A stretch of 64,000 bases of DNA. Origin: Ulvibacter algarum (GTDB taxonomy: Bacteria > Bacteroidota > Bacteroidia > Flavobacteriales > Flavobacteriaceae). Made by a program: the position numbers and the translations under genes. The DNA lies in contig CANLBJ010000001.1 of assembly GCA_947488905.1 (NCBI GenBank), positions 620,001 to 684,000 of the forward strand. The letters are read 5' to 3'. The number at the start of each line of letters is the position of its first letter. The first letter of the stretch is position 1. Below, one piece after another: positions 1 to 8,118 of this stretch. The notes beneath the pieces were generated by a model. It was given only the letters and a program-made list of their open reading frames with translations, was not told where the DNA came from and searched no databases.

Positions 1-545
1 TCCCATCTTAGGGCAGAATAGAATAAAATAGACATTAAACAAATGGCACCTGCGTATACTTCTGCCTCAACGGCACTAAACCAAAAACTGTCTGTAAATG
101 CAAAAGCAAGTGATCCTACAAATGATGCAGCAAGAATCCCTTTAAGGTTATCATCGTTTATTTCGCCCATTTTACCCACTACGTTGCGAAGCAAAATTGT
201 AAGTGACCAGAACATAAATAAAATAGTAAAGGCACTCTGAAACACAGACATTAAGTTAATAGTCAGCGCAATGTTTGAAGGTTCCATAGCAAAAATGGAG
301 AAAAAAGCACCTAATAATTGGTACAAAGGCGCTCCTGGTGGATGCCCTACCTCTAGATTACTAGCGGTGGTAATATACTCGCCAGCATCCCAGAAACTCG
401 CTGTAGGCTCTACACAGAGCCAGTAAGTTACAAGTGCGATTGCAAACACTGTCCATCCTAATATCTTATTCCATTTATCAAAGTGAAAGGAACCCATAAA
501 AAAAGTTAATTTTGGTTGTGGCGAATTTACTAATAAATTACGCAT
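1..545 (-). CDS. DUF2723 / GT117 family membrane glycosyltransferase (partial, C-terminus off the window)
   Basis: Reading the minus strand gives an open frame of about 181 codons that runs off the left edge. The motif FWDAGEY (about residues 51-57) followed by LEVGHPPGAPLYQLLG is characteristic of DUF2723 proteins (GT117, protein O-mannosyltransferase-like), large polytopic inner-membrane enzymes thought to use a lipid-linked sugar donor; the acidic residues in this first periplasmic loop are the expected catalytic site. Hydrophobic helices flank the motif. Two ATG starts are possible: 545, or 497 (MGSFHFDKWNK), which matches where homologues usually begin. No promoter was recognised for it between 546 and 630. 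The family assignment is firm; the acceptor is unknown. Confidence 0.85.
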   Translation of the reverse strand, partial: MRNLLVNSPQPKLTFFMGSFHFDKWNKILGWTVFAIALVTYWLCVEPTASFWDAGEYITTASNLEVGHPPGAPLYQLLGAFFSIFAMEPSNIALTINLMSVFQSAFTILFMFWSLTILLRNVVGKMGEINDDNLKGILAASFVGSLAFAFTDSFWFSAVEAEVYAGAICLMSILFYSALRW

Positions 546-630
546 CCGCCTATAATTAATGCTTAACGTAAAGCAAAGACGATATATTTTACTTCAGAAA
601 TATTAATTAAATATTTTTTTTGCTTTTTGT

Positions 631-660
631 TTGTTTAAAATAAAGAAAATAGTAAATTTG
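631..660 (+). promoter_or_regulatory. Bacteroidota-type promoter of tRNA-Gln
   Basis: TTG at 631-633, a 19-nt spacer, then TAAATTTG at 653-660, an exact match to the Bacteroidota sigma-ABfr consensus (TTG / TAnnTTTG). The predicted start point is about 10 bases before the tRNA. It is the cleanest two-box promoter in the window. Confidence 0.8.
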
Positions 661-677
661 CACCCGCAATAATATAT

Positions 678-748
678 TGTCCTATGGTGTAATGGTAACA
701 CATCGGTTTTTGGTACCGTCGTTCTAGGTTCGAGTCCTAGTAGGACAA
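678..748 (+). tRNA. tRNA-Gln (anticodon TTG)
   Basis: A full cloverleaf can be drawn. The acceptor stem TGTCCTA (678-684) pairs with TAGGACA (741-747), with discriminator A748. A D-arm with GGTAA follows. The anticodon arm has loop TTTTGGT, giving anticodon TTG (reads CAA, Gln). The T-arm CTAGG/CCTAG (724-728, 736-740) has loop TTCGAGT. The 3' CCA is not encoded. It stands alone with its own promoter and terminator. Confidence 0.95.
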
Positions 749-760
749 CTATAATTGTTA

Positions 761-793
761 AAGGTCACAGTTTCAATACTGTGACCTTTTTTT
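761..793 (+). terminator. Intrinsic terminator of the tRNA-Gln unit
   Basis: A perfect 10-bp stem, AAGGTCACAG (761-770) with CTGTGACCTT (779-788), has an 8-nt loop and runs into a T tract to 793. Confidence 0.9.
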
Positions 794-875
794 ATGCGCA
801 AAATTTACTATTTTATTGACCTTTAAATGGTGATATTTAACCAGAGCTTTTGGGTCGTCTGTTTTCAGACTAGAT

Positions 876-917
876 AAAAAAAAGAGTCGCAACGTGAATG
901 TTGTGACTCTTTTTTTA
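876..917. terminator. Bidirectional terminator after the antiporter operon
   Basis: A 13-bp stem, AAAGAGTCGCAAC (881-893) with GTTGTGACTCTTT (900-912), is flanked by A and T runs on both sides, so it can act in both directions. It lies about 40 bases past the stop of the minus-strand antiporter. Confidence 0.85.
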
Positions 918-952
918 ATATAAAATGTTTGTTTTAAGTTTTTAAATTCTAC

Positions 953-2215
953 CTACTCTTGCTCTATAGATGGCGCCTTCCATCTTACTTCTCCCACTGC
1001 AGTACTGTTTGCTTCTTTAACAGCCTTACCACTGCGTCGCTTATCATAAATCATAGCTCCGGTCATAATTAAACTTGTACCTATGATAACAAATAATAAG
1101 ATACCTGGCTCAAAAGCTGCAATTTCAGCTTCTACAGGTATTGCGTAAAATAGAAGCACAGTAATTAAACCACGTGGAGCTATAAATAATTGTGGCAAAA
1201 TATCTTTCCCCACAAAAATGCGGAGTAGTACAAATCTAATAATGTAAATAGATGCGATAATTAATAGGCTAATAATAGCCACATTAAGGTCAAATAAAGA
1301 GGCTACGGCAATTGTAAGGCCAAATATCACAAAGAAGAATGTACGTACCACAAAAGCTGTCTCTGCGGTGATGGTGTGAAGTTCATGATAAATATGGTGA
1401 GCTTTCTCGTAGTGTAAGAATTTTTTAAACTTTCCTTGAAAGAATAACTTCATGTTTGCGATAATCAAACCAAAAATCAAAATTATAATTAATGAAGACA
1501 GGTGCATTTTTTTACCCACTGCATATAATAATAACAATACAGCAATCAATAAAAACAATTTCACTTGGCTTTTTATCTTCTGAAATATTAAGATAATTGC
1601 ATAACTAGCTACTGTAGCAATCACAATGGTGATAAGTAAGTTTCCTGTAAAGCCGATAACGCCTCCATCACTTTCTGGATCTAGTTTTCCAGATAGAAAA
1701 TAGAACATCATAATCCCAATGATGTCAGAGAATGTGCTTTCATATATATGAAACTCTTTCTTTGATTGCACTAAGCCTGATACACTTGGGATAATAATCG
1801 CACTTGATAAAATAGAAAGTGGTGTTGCGTATAACCAAGCAGATGATATTGTCATGCCTTCTATGAAATACATTAATATTTCTGCAGCAACCCAAGTGGA
1901 GAGTATTAAGCCAACGAGAGCAACGGTAAATGCTTTTAAAATGGGCCATAGTTTTTCTCGTTTGAGCTCTAGCTCTAAGGCGGCCTCAAGCACAATCATT
2001 ATTAAACCTACAATCCCTAAAACTTCTAGAATAGGAAAGAAGTCTAGTTTTTCTTCAATAAAGTAATTCATTACATATTGAAGCCCAACACCTAAAATGA
2101 TAAGCATCAATACGGCTGGAATGTTTGTTTTCTTAGATAGTCCATTAAATAAAAACGACAATATGATTATCGAAGCTACTGCTATGATGACATTATATGA
2201 TGATAATATTTCCAT
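953..2215 (-). CDS. Cation:proton antiporter (CPA family, NhaP/KefB-like membrane domain)
   Basis: This 420-residue protein is almost entirely membrane-embedded (about a dozen hydrophobic helices) and starts with an N-terminal helix followed by the NIPAVLMLIILG segment typical of sodium/hydrogen exchanger domains. There is no cytosolic TrkA-N/RCK extension, only a short basic/polar tail of about 35 residues. It would exchange monovalent cations for protons across the inner membrane. It is the last gene of a three-gene minus-strand operon, 6 bases after the MscS-like gene, and ends at a strong terminator. The pairing with a channel-like protein and a P-loop ATPase is unusual and suggests that ion flux is sensed or gated. 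Ion specificity cannot be read from the sequence. Confidence 0.85.
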   Translation of the reverse strand: MEILSSYNVIIAVASIIILSFLFNGLSKKTNIPAVLMLIILGVGLQYVMNYFIEEKLDFFPILEVLGIVGLIMIVLEAALELELKREKLWPILKAFTVALVGLILSTWVAAEILMYFIEGMTISSAWLYATPLSILSSAIIIPSVSGLVQSKKEFHIYESTFSDIIGIMMFYFLSGKLDPESDGGVIGFTGNLLITIVIATVASYAIILIFQKIKSQVKLFLLIAVLLLLYAVGKKMHLSSLIIILIFGLIIANMKLFFQGKFKKFLHYEKAHHIYHELHTITAETAFVVRTFFFVIFGLTIAVASLFDLNVAIISLLIIASIYIIRFVLLRIFVGKDILPQLFIAPRGLITVLLFYAIPVEAEIAAFEPGILLFVIIGTSLIMTGAMIYDKRRSGKAVKEANSTAVGEVRWKAPSIEQE

Positions 2216-2221
2216 TATAAA

Positions 2222-2899
2222 TTATGCTTTGTTAGTGAGGTTGTGTGATTCTAAATATTTTTTTAAGCTAGAAGAAGAACCGTGCTCCAGTAAGCTACAT
2301 TTAATGTTAATTGTACTTGCATCTACTCTTTCAATTCTTGGTTTTGTAGCAGTATCTGCATAAGGTGATATGAATAATAGTGATTCTATTTGAGCAATGG
2401 TGTGTTCACTTTTAATATCAAAATTCACGTATCCTGCATTATTTTGTTTGTGACCTATTTGAACCACTTTATTGCGTAAAGAACCGTATTGGAGTATTGT
2501 GGTGCGATTTGTATCGTTTAATACTAAGCTAAACATATTTAATTTAAGAATAACGCCTAATTCTTTATCATCAACGATAAAAGTGTCTCCTACTTTTACA
2601 TTTTTATTGAGTTTAAATTTTGCCCCATACACAAAGTCAATAATTTGATCTTTAAATATAAATCCGGTTAGTATTAGGAAAACAGTGTGTGGTATTACGT
2701 TTATATTTATAAACTCGTACAGTAAAATTGGGGTTGCTATGAGTATAAGCAGTACGATAATTTGTCCTCTGTAGTTGTTTAGATCTTTGCGTTTGTTTTT
2801 AGGTAATAGCATACCGTAGCCTGTAAATCCTGCTAATAATACTATAATTAAGATTCCAACTACTAGAAATGATTTCCAGAAAAATGTCCAATATTCCAT
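2222..2899 (-). CDS. Small MscS-like membrane protein
   Basis: This 225-residue protein has three predicted N-terminal helices (about residues 10-30, 45-65, 70-88). A soluble part follows, beginning KVGDTFIVDD and continuing as a beta-rich stretch that ends in ILQYGSLRNKVVQIG. That order (helix, then KVGD beta-domain, then a loop equivalent to the 'IPN' turn) resembles the MscS beta-domain, but the canonical glycine/alanine-packed pore helix is not obvious. I infer an MscS-fold channel or a non-conducting relative. Its start codon overlaps the stop of the upstream ATPase by one base (TAATG), so the two are translationally coupled. The antiporter follows 6 bases later. Confidence 0.55.
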   Translation of the reverse strand: MEYWTFFWKSFLVVGILIIVLLAGFTGYGMLLPKNKRKDLNNYRGQIIVLLILIATPILLYEFININVIPHTVFLILTGFIFKDQIIDFVYGAKFKLNKNVKVGDTFIVDDKELGVILKLNMFSLVLNDTNRTTILQYGSLRNKVVQIGHKQNNAGYVNFDIKSEHTIAQIESLLFISPYADTATKPRIERVDASTINIKCSLLEHGSSSSLKKYLESHNLTNKA

Positions 2900-5220
2900 T
2901 AGTTGATGATTTTATGAATTTCGTTAGTAACTACAGGGTTTATGCTTATCCCGTTAGTGATATCTCTCAATATTATTTTTGAATGAAATAACTGAGAAAT
3001 GGTTTGTTTAAACTGTTTGTCATCAGAAAACTTGACAAGCTCTTTAAGTTCAATATCATTAAGCTTTATGTATCTGTCTAGCTGATTTAAAATAGCTTTT
3101 TGGTTTGATGAAAATGTATCTCTCAGTTTATCAAGTTTCATATTAAAGTGCACATTACCACTTTCTGTTTGGTTAGTCATGTAAGTCCATGTTTGTAGGC
3201 AGACACCTATGTTATGGTCACAATGTCTAGCAATTTTACGTATTCTTTTTTGTAATCTTTCTGTGTCTAGAACATCGCCATTATCGTTTACGAGTTCTTG
3301 TTGTGATGCTTCATGCCTCAGCATAAGAGCGTTTACTATTAATGCCTCTGAAGTTTTAGAAACATCTACTGTTGCAGTAAAGATGGCTTCAAACTCAATC
3401 CAACTTTGAAGTCCGTTTGCAGTACCTGTAGTGCAGCCTATCATCATAAAAAATTGATCACCGTGTATTGCTATAAATTGTTTTATTTCTTTAGCAATAT
3501 CTAACATTGACATCCCTGGTGTTTGCCATAGCTCAACATCATCTATTAGAATGTAATTTTTTGATGCTGCGTCACTGTTTTTTACAATTTCTTGTAAAGC
3601 ATTTGTTATTGAGTGGTCACATTTAAATTTTCTACCGTTAATGGTTGCGTTGCTATTTGGTTTTAAAACTACAGGTTTGTTGTCGCTAAGTTTTTTAATA
3701 ATAGCTTCAAAAAATGAGGTTTTTCCAGAAAGACGTTCTCCTTTTACTAAAAGGGCGCCGTCAAAACCTTTCTGCCAAGAAGAATAAGCTCTTAGTGCCT
3801 TTGACTCTAGTGTTTCTCTCTCTAGTAAGAATAGATCTCCTATAAATGTACGGTTAAGAAATAAGGCGTCATATTGCTCATTATGATCTTTAGCTGTCCT
3901 AAAATCAATTAATTCTTGGGTAGCTAGTTTAGTATTCACATTTCCGAAGGGAAGCACCTCACTATACTTAGATTTTATCTTGTTCCAGAAAGAAGCAACA
4001 ATTGTGTTTGCTTGTTTAATAGAAGTGTTGCCGTACTTGTTTAAAGGACGATGAAAAGGGACTAAAAAAAGTTCTTTCTCATCAAATAAGTAAGACACGA
4101 CAAGATTGTCTTTTATATTACTATAGATAGTTTCAAACTTTTTTGAAGCGTACCCATTGTAAGAAGTAAACTCTTCTGTGAGTCTCTCTTGTTGTTTTTT
4201 TAACTGTACAGTTTCTAGTGCGCGCTCTTTTGATTGTGCAAAACGCAGGTTGTTTAATAGGTTAGAAAATTGTGACAAGATATTTGTACGTACCAGCTCT
4301 TGTTTAGAAAAAATCTCTACTAGTTCTGTTGCGATTTCTGCTTCATACCATTTTGATAAAGATTTATGCATGCTTAGCTGTCTGTTAATCACTAAGCCGT
4401 TGTCAATATTGATAGGGACAGATAATACGCCTTGTTTTTTTAATGTATCAAAAAGCGTTGTTTCTTGAGCTACATCCCCGTGCCCTATTTTTTCTGCACT
4501 AGCCATCAACTTTTTTATATGGGCGATAGCATCATCAATAGTGGTAATGTCTTTAGGTAATGGGTTGTTATGTTGAGATAGAAAATCTAAAAAAGTTTTG
4601 TTAGTTTTTTCTAAGCTATCTATATGATTTATAGTGGCGGTATAGGTAGTTCTTACTTTTTTTAATTTTGCTTTTAAAGTAGAAACACTATTTATTTGAG
4701 CTTCTATTTTATCCAGTTGTTCAATAATAACGGGTAATGGGCTACTGTATGTATTTTGGTTAAATGCTACTTGTTGTGGTTTTAGTTTTTTAATACCATC
4801 AGTATCGTTTGCAATGTTGTTTTTAGTTTCTTCTATCGCCTTTTTAAGAATTGTAACAGACTTATCATTAAGATTTTTAAAACTTTCTTCGGAAATTTTA
4901 GCATCTATTAATTTTTGCTCCGCTTCATTAAGATTGATAATTATATCTCTAAAAAGTAGAGCTAAGTCCTTGCATCTCTTCGGAAATGTGAAATTATAGA
5001 GATAGGTAGTTAAAGACTCTTCTGAGATTTTTTTTAAAACTACCTCTTCATCAATCTGAGATTTTACAGAAGCTGCTTTGAACCAATTAATAAATGAAAT
5101 GATAGAAGTTGCGTAATTAAGAGCTGGTATGTCACTATTGGTAGACGATATACTATTAGTTTTAAGATTCTCGATATTATCTAAGAATTCTTGGGTGGCA
5201 GCTGCATACTCTTGTTGCAT
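2899..5220 (-). CDS. Large coiled-coil P-loop ATPase (STAND/AAA-like), function unknown
   Basis: This 773-residue protein has no signal peptide. Residues about 1-430 are mostly helical with heptad-like charged stretches (predicted coiled coil). A P-loop follows at about 492-500 (GERLSGKTS) and a Walker B-like strand at about 551-558 (YILIDDVE). The segment FFMMIGCTTG after it could hold a sensor-type residue. The last 150 residues look like a helical bundle plus a winged-helix-like end, the usual order in AAA/STAND regulators. It is the first gene of an operon with an MscS-like protein (1-base overlap) and a cation antiporter, behind a long inverted repeat. I do not recognise a named family. 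A cytosolic nucleotide switch controlling the two membrane partners is inference from context only. Confidence 0.6.
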   Translation of the reverse strand: MQQEYAAATQEFLDNIENLKTNSISSTNSDIPALNYATSIISFINWFKAASVKSQIDEEVVLKKISEESLTTYLYNFTFPKRCKDLALLFRDIIINLNEAEQKLIDAKISEESFKNLNDKSVTILKKAIEETKNNIANDTDGIKKLKPQQVAFNQNTYSSPLPVIIEQLDKIEAQINSVSTLKAKLKKVRTTYTATINHIDSLEKTNKTFLDFLSQHNNPLPKDITTIDDAIAHIKKLMASAEKIGHGDVAQETTLFDTLKKQGVLSVPINIDNGLVINRQLSMHKSLSKWYEAEIATELVEIFSKQELVRTNILSQFSNLLNNLRFAQSKERALETVQLKKQQERLTEEFTSYNGYASKKFETIYSNIKDNLVVSYLFDEKELFLVPFHRPLNKYGNTSIKQANTIVASFWNKIKSKYSEVLPFGNVNTKLATQELIDFRTAKDHNEQYDALFLNRTFIGDLFLLERETLESKALRAYSSWQKGFDGALLVKGERLSGKTSFFEAIIKKLSDNKPVVLKPNSNATINGRKFKCDHSITNALQEIVKNSDAASKNYILIDDVELWQTPGMSMLDIAKEIKQFIAIHGDQFFMMIGCTTGTANGLQSWIEFEAIFTATVDVSKTSEALIVNALMLRHEASQQELVNDNGDVLDTERLQKRIRKIARHCDHNIGVCLQTWTYMTNQTESGNVHFNMKLDKLRDTFSSNQKAILNQLDRYIKLNDIELKELVKFSDDKQFKQTISQLFHSKIILRDITNGISINPVVTNEIHKIIN

Positions 5221-5246
5221 ATAAATGTGTTAGTAAGATAGGTTCT

Positions 5247-5287
5247 TATTGATGTGACATCAAACTTAATGGAAAGTCACATCAATA
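5247..5287. promoter_or_regulatory. Long inverted repeat upstream of the ATPase operon (candidate operator)
   Basis: The perfect 12-bp arms TATTGATGTGAC (5247-5258) and GTCACATCAATA (5276-5287) are separated by 17 bases. The left arm also carries the odd-length palindrome TGATGTGACATCA (5250-5262). The repeat sits 27-67 bases before the ATPase start and has no T tract after it on the minus strand, so it looks like a protein-binding site rather than a terminator. TGATGTCA recurs near 5371-5379. Confidence 0.55.
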
Positions 5288-5409
5288 TATGAAAAATTAT
5301 ATAAAATAAAATTACCGTGTAATATTGCTCTCTTGTAGCTCCTCTAGTAATAAAGGTTGTAAATTAAATTGTGATGTCAAAAATAAGTAATTAAATAGTA
5401 TGTGGTAAG

Positions 5410-5610
5410 TTAATCTGTAGACTCTAAGCTAAATAGCTCGTGTACTGTTACTTTTAAGGTCTTTGATAGTTTTAGTGCTAGTACGGTGCTTGGTACATAT
5501 CTATTTTTCTCAATAGAGCTTATTGTTTGACGAGAAACACCAATTGCTGTGGCTAATTCATCTTGAGTTAAGTTTTGAATTGCCCTTTGTATTTTAATGG
5601 TATTAATCAT
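5410..5610 (-). CDS. Small XRE-family helix-turn-helix regulator
   Basis: This 66-residue protein is essentially one HTH_3 domain. The pattern TQDELATAIGVSRQTISSIEKNRYVPS (residues about 15-41) contains the recognition helix, and a short acidic tail ends it. It is a DNA-binding repressor of the minimal type seen next to small membrane proteins. Its ATG overlaps the TGA of the upstream membrane-protein gene (ATGA), so the pair is co-translated. A palindrome over the pair's promoter (6085-6102) suggests autoregulation. Whether it also binds the inverted repeat ahead of the ATPase operon is untested. Confidence 0.9.
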   Translation of the reverse strand: MINTIKIQRAIQNLTQDELATAIGVSRQTISSIEKNRYVPSTVLALKLSKTLKVTVHELFSLESTD

Positions 5611-6062
5611 TTGTATATTTTTTTCATTCCTTCAAAACCTAATATATACATAAGTAATAAGCAAGACAGCATATTAAAATGGCTTAGTTCAACCGCTATT
5701 TGCTGAAAGTTATCACTAACTAGTGCGCTCATTATTGTTGTAATATATGGAGTGATAATGATAAAAAATATAGAACATATAAATGCAAATAACATGGCTT
5801 TGCCTCTAAGAGTATCTATCATTTCATCTTCCATTTTTTCTTTTGCAAGTACAACCATGGCAAGACCAATAACACCGGCTGTTTTAATTGAATAAAGTAA
5901 AAGAAACGATGGGTTAACTGTTTTTGCTAACCACAAAAATGAGACGAAACATCCTATGGCAAGTGTCCAGCCTATTGGTTTTGCTTTATTAGGTAATTTA
6001 AAGGTTGTCCACTTCTCGAGGGTGTGTAGTTCTTTTTCAGTGCAAGATTTTTCAGTAACCAT
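5607..6062 (-). CDS. Four-helix membrane protein paired with an XRE regulator
   Basis: From ATG 6062 the protein has 151 residues; a longer reading from TTG 6083 would overlap the promoter, so I chose the ATG (MVTEKSC). A polar N-terminus of about 30 residues is followed by four predicted helices (about 31-50, 55-72, 88-110, 120-143). Between helices 2 and 3 lies an acidic stretch, KEKMEDEMIDT. The arrangement (small polytopic protein plus a 66-residue HTH, 4-base overlap) is common in Firmicutes and Bacteroidota, but the function is not established. It may act as a membrane sensor or anti-repressor for the regulator. Confidence 0.7.
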   Translation of the reverse strand: MVTEKSCTEKELHTLEKWTTFKLPNKAKPIGWTLAIGCFVSFLWLAKTVNPSFLLLYSIKTAGVIGLAMVVLAKEKMEDEMIDTLRGKAMLFAFICSIFFIIITPYITTIMSALVSDNFQQIAVELSHFNMLSCLLLMYILGFEGMKKIYK

Positions 6063-6080
6063 AATAATAAATTTAGAATA

Positions 6081-6102
6081 CAAATGTAAAGAAAACTTTA
6101 CA
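6081..6102 (-). promoter_or_regulatory. Promoter -7 box with overlapping palindrome (candidate XRE operator)
   Basis: On the minus strand TACATTTG (6088-6081) matches the TAnnTTTG -7 box and would start transcription about 13 bases before ATG 6062. It overlaps the perfect palindrome TGTAAAG-AAAA-CTTTACA (6085-6102), so a bound regulator would block polymerase. A related GTAAGTTTTAC lies just upstream. Confidence 0.6.
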
Positions 6103-6156
6103 TAGCGGAAAGTAAGTTTTACAATTTGTATTTAATTAATACTTTTCTTATAAATT

Positions 6157-6186
6157 AAAAGCCCCAACATAATTGTTGGGGCTTTT
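6157..6186. terminator. Terminator of the TM2 gene
   Basis: A 12-bp stem, AAAAGCCCCAAC (6157-6168) with GTTGGGGCTTTT (6175-6186), has a 6-nt loop. It lies just downstream of the minus-strand TM2 gene and separates it from the membrane-protein/XRE pair. Confidence 0.85.
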
Positions 6187-6208
6187 AAATAAATATGGTT
6201 ATACTTTA

Positions 6209-6562
6209 TTATAGTCCTGGATATTTTTTAGTAATAATGTCAATTAGATCTACAATTGCCCAAACTCCTAGACCTCCAAAGGTTACGATAAAAAGGATGT
6301 TCCATCCTATAGGGCTTCCTAGGTACCAACGGTGAGCTGCTAGAGGCCATAAAAAGATAAAAAGTAATAGAGCGATTAAAAAAGTGTCATCTGATGCAGC
6401 TGCTGCAGGAGATGTCATTATAGATGTATCGGCTGTGTCATCAGTAATGTTAGTTATTTCGGTAGTATTTGTGCTTGATGTTCTAGTTACCGGAAAACCA
6501 GCATAGCTATTTGTGGTCATTAAAAGAATAAATGCAAATAGTAAAGTAATTTTAAGTTTCAT
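6209..6562 (-). CDS. Secreted/membrane TM2-domain protein
   Basis: This 117-residue protein begins with a signal peptide (MKLKITLLFAFILL...SYAG). A Ser/Thr-rich linker (residues about 25-55) follows, then two helices. The second half carries the TM2 signature: AHRWYLG (about 76-82) and a terminal helix with GGLGVWAIVDLIDI. TM2 proteins of Bacteroidota are small envelope proteins of unknown role. A promoter (6588-6595) and a terminator (6157-6186) make it a single-gene unit. Confidence 0.8.
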   Translation of the reverse strand: MKLKITLLFAFILLMTTNSYAGFPVTRTSSTNTTEITNITDDTADTSIMTSPAAAASDDTFLIALLLFIFLWPLAAHRWYLGSPIGWNILFIVTFGGLGVWAIVDLIDIITKKYPGL

Positions 6563-6587
6563 ATTTTATGTATTATTGTTGGTGATT

Positions 6588-6595
6588 CAAAAATA
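6588..6595 (-). promoter_or_regulatory. -7 box of the TM2 gene
   Basis: TATTTTTG on the minus strand (complement of CAAAAATA) matches TAnnTTTG. The predicted start is about 20 bases before ATG 6562. No clear TTG lies at -33. Confidence 0.5.
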
Positions 6596-6606
6596 TAATT
6601 ATTTAG

Positions 6607-7482
6607 ATGAAATATACCCTTAAGTTTTTCTTTTTTTTCTTGATTTCTTATCTGTCTGTAGCCCAAGAAGTGCCTTATGAGTATATGGGAGCTATCAAAC
6701 TAAATGATTCTTCATTTATATCTTATAAAATTATTTTTAATGAACTTGATGGGATTGTTAAAGGGTATTCAATTTCAGATATGGGTGGTCCTTATGAGAC
6801 TAAGTCTAGCATTGAAGGAGTCTATAATGAAGAAGAAAAGTCTTTTAGTTTTAATGAGTTAGATATCGTTTATACAAAGTCATCAATAGATAGTTTTGAT
6901 ATGTGTTTAGTTCATTTTTCAAGCGATATTAGAAAGCTAAATTCAAATAGGGTTATTGAAGGCTTATTTAAGGGTAAATATGTAGATGATAAGCCTTGTT
7001 TAGACGGAGAGTTGTTTTTAACAAATATGGAGATTGCTCTAGAAAGGGTAAAAAAAATAGATAAAAAATTACAGAAATCTAAGAGGGTTTCGCAAGAAGT
7101 AAAAGATAAATTTAATGCCATGTCAGTTGTAGACACTTTAACTCAGAGTTCTATTAAAGTTAAAGAAAACTTGAATGTTTTTGCAGAAGGTAATGAGGTT
7201 ATTTTTTCTATTTATGATTCTGGTAAAGTAGATGATGACCGTATTAATCTGTTTGTAAATGATAAATTGGTTTTAAGTAATTATGCTATTACCGCAAACA
7301 AAGAGAAAATTATTTTAAAAAGACAAAAAGAACCTTTGAGAATCAAAATAGTAGCATTAAATGAAGGTTTTTCTGCACCTAATACAGTAAAAATAGAGGC
7401 GTTAGATCAAAATAATTTAATGACAACAAGGACAATTTTAAAGACTGAAGAAGAGGCTTATATTACTTTTTTGTTTAAATAA
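6607..7482 (+). CDS. Secreted protein with C-terminal Ig-like/CBM-like domain, unknown
   Basis: This 291-residue protein has an N-terminal signal peptide (hydrophobic to about residue 19, VAQ|E). Residues 20-150 form a beta-rich region of short alternating strands that I cannot assign. Residues about 190-291 contain DSGKVDDDRINLFVNDKLVLSNY followed by KIVALNEGFSAPNT. That pattern ('D..DGD.I.L.VNG ... N.G..PPNTA') recurs in secreted Bacteroidota proteins as an extracellular beta-sandwich. It is transcribed away from the TM2 gene and ends flush against the convergent lipoprotein gene. No enzyme motif is visible. Confidence 0.6.
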   Translation: MKYTLKFFFFFLISYLSVAQEVPYEYMGAIKLNDSSFISYKIIFNELDGIVKGYSISDMGGPYETKSSIEGVYNEEEKSFSFNELDIVYTKSSIDSFDMCLVHFSSDIRKLNSNRVIEGLFKGKYVDDKPCLDGELFLTNMEIALERVKKIDKKLQKSKRVSQEVKDKFNAMSVVDTLTQSSIKVKENLNVFAEGNEVIFSIYDSGKVDDDRINLFVNDKLVLSNYAITANKEKIILKRQKEPLRIKIVALNEGFSAPNTVKIEALDQNNLMTTRTILKTEEEAYITFLFK

Positions 7483-8094
7483 TCACCTGTTTTTTATCGC
7501 AATACTCTCATTGTGTAAACGCCACCCATAACCGGCCTCATTGGTCTCATCAATATCAAAGACAGAGTAATACCTAAACATGTTGTTAGGGTTTTTTGTG
7601 TCAACAAAAATTGGATTTAGCTGAGCTTCCTTATGGCTTTCGTGTATAGCAAAAGGATTTACAACCGGCAACCATTGTCCATTTTTTAAAATATATAAAT
7701 GGTATTTATGAAATTGAGGATCCTTAAGTTTTGTGTCAACAAGTAAAAGATCACGATCAAACTCATCAAAACGCAACATTTTTAAAGTAGCACCATACGT
7801 CTTAGCGAGTTTTAACGATGGTGCTTTATTGTCCTCAAAATTTATGGTGGTAATCCCTTTGTTTTTATCAATGTTTTGTACAAACCCATAAAACGGAATA
7901 TTGTCTGCTTTGTAATTTGCACTCACGGCACCATTAGGTAAAGTGGTAGTGATCACTTCCGGCTCCGTATTTATTTCTTCTGAAATAATTACAGTTTCAG
8001 ATTTTGGCTCGCCTATGATAACCTTGTTTGTGTTTTCTGAGCTACTACCGCATGCTGCAAAATAAAAAAGGGGAATTAAAAGCGAGAATTTCAT
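7483..8094 (-). CDS. Predicted lipoprotein, unknown function
   Basis: The start is taken as ATG 8094 (MKFSLLIPLF), because a longer reading needs a TTG and breaks the signal peptide. A type II signal peptide ends in the lipobox FAAC (Cys about residue 15), and the low-complexity Ser/Glu segment after it is a typical lipoprotein tether. The remaining 170 residues show no motif that I recognise. It follows the UspA gene by 24 bases on the same strand and is probably co-transcribed. Its stop abuts that of the convergent gene with no spacer. Confidence 0.65.
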   Translation of the reverse strand: MKFSLLIPLFYFAACGSSSENTNKVIIGEPKSETVIISEEINTEPEVITTTLPNGAVSANYKADNIPFYGFVQNIDKNKGITTINFEDNKAPSLKLAKTYGATLKMLRFDEFDRDLLLVDTKLKDPQFHKYHLYILKNGQWLPVVNPFAIHESHKEAQLNPIFVDTKNPNNMFRYYSVFDIDETNEAGYGWRLHNESIAIKNR

Positions 8095-8118
8095 TAAAGA
8101 ATATTTCAGAACCAAAAA

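Noticed and set aside
43-240. A 65-codon plus-strand frame at the left edge
   Set aside because: The opposite strand encodes a clear DUF2723 protein over the same bases.
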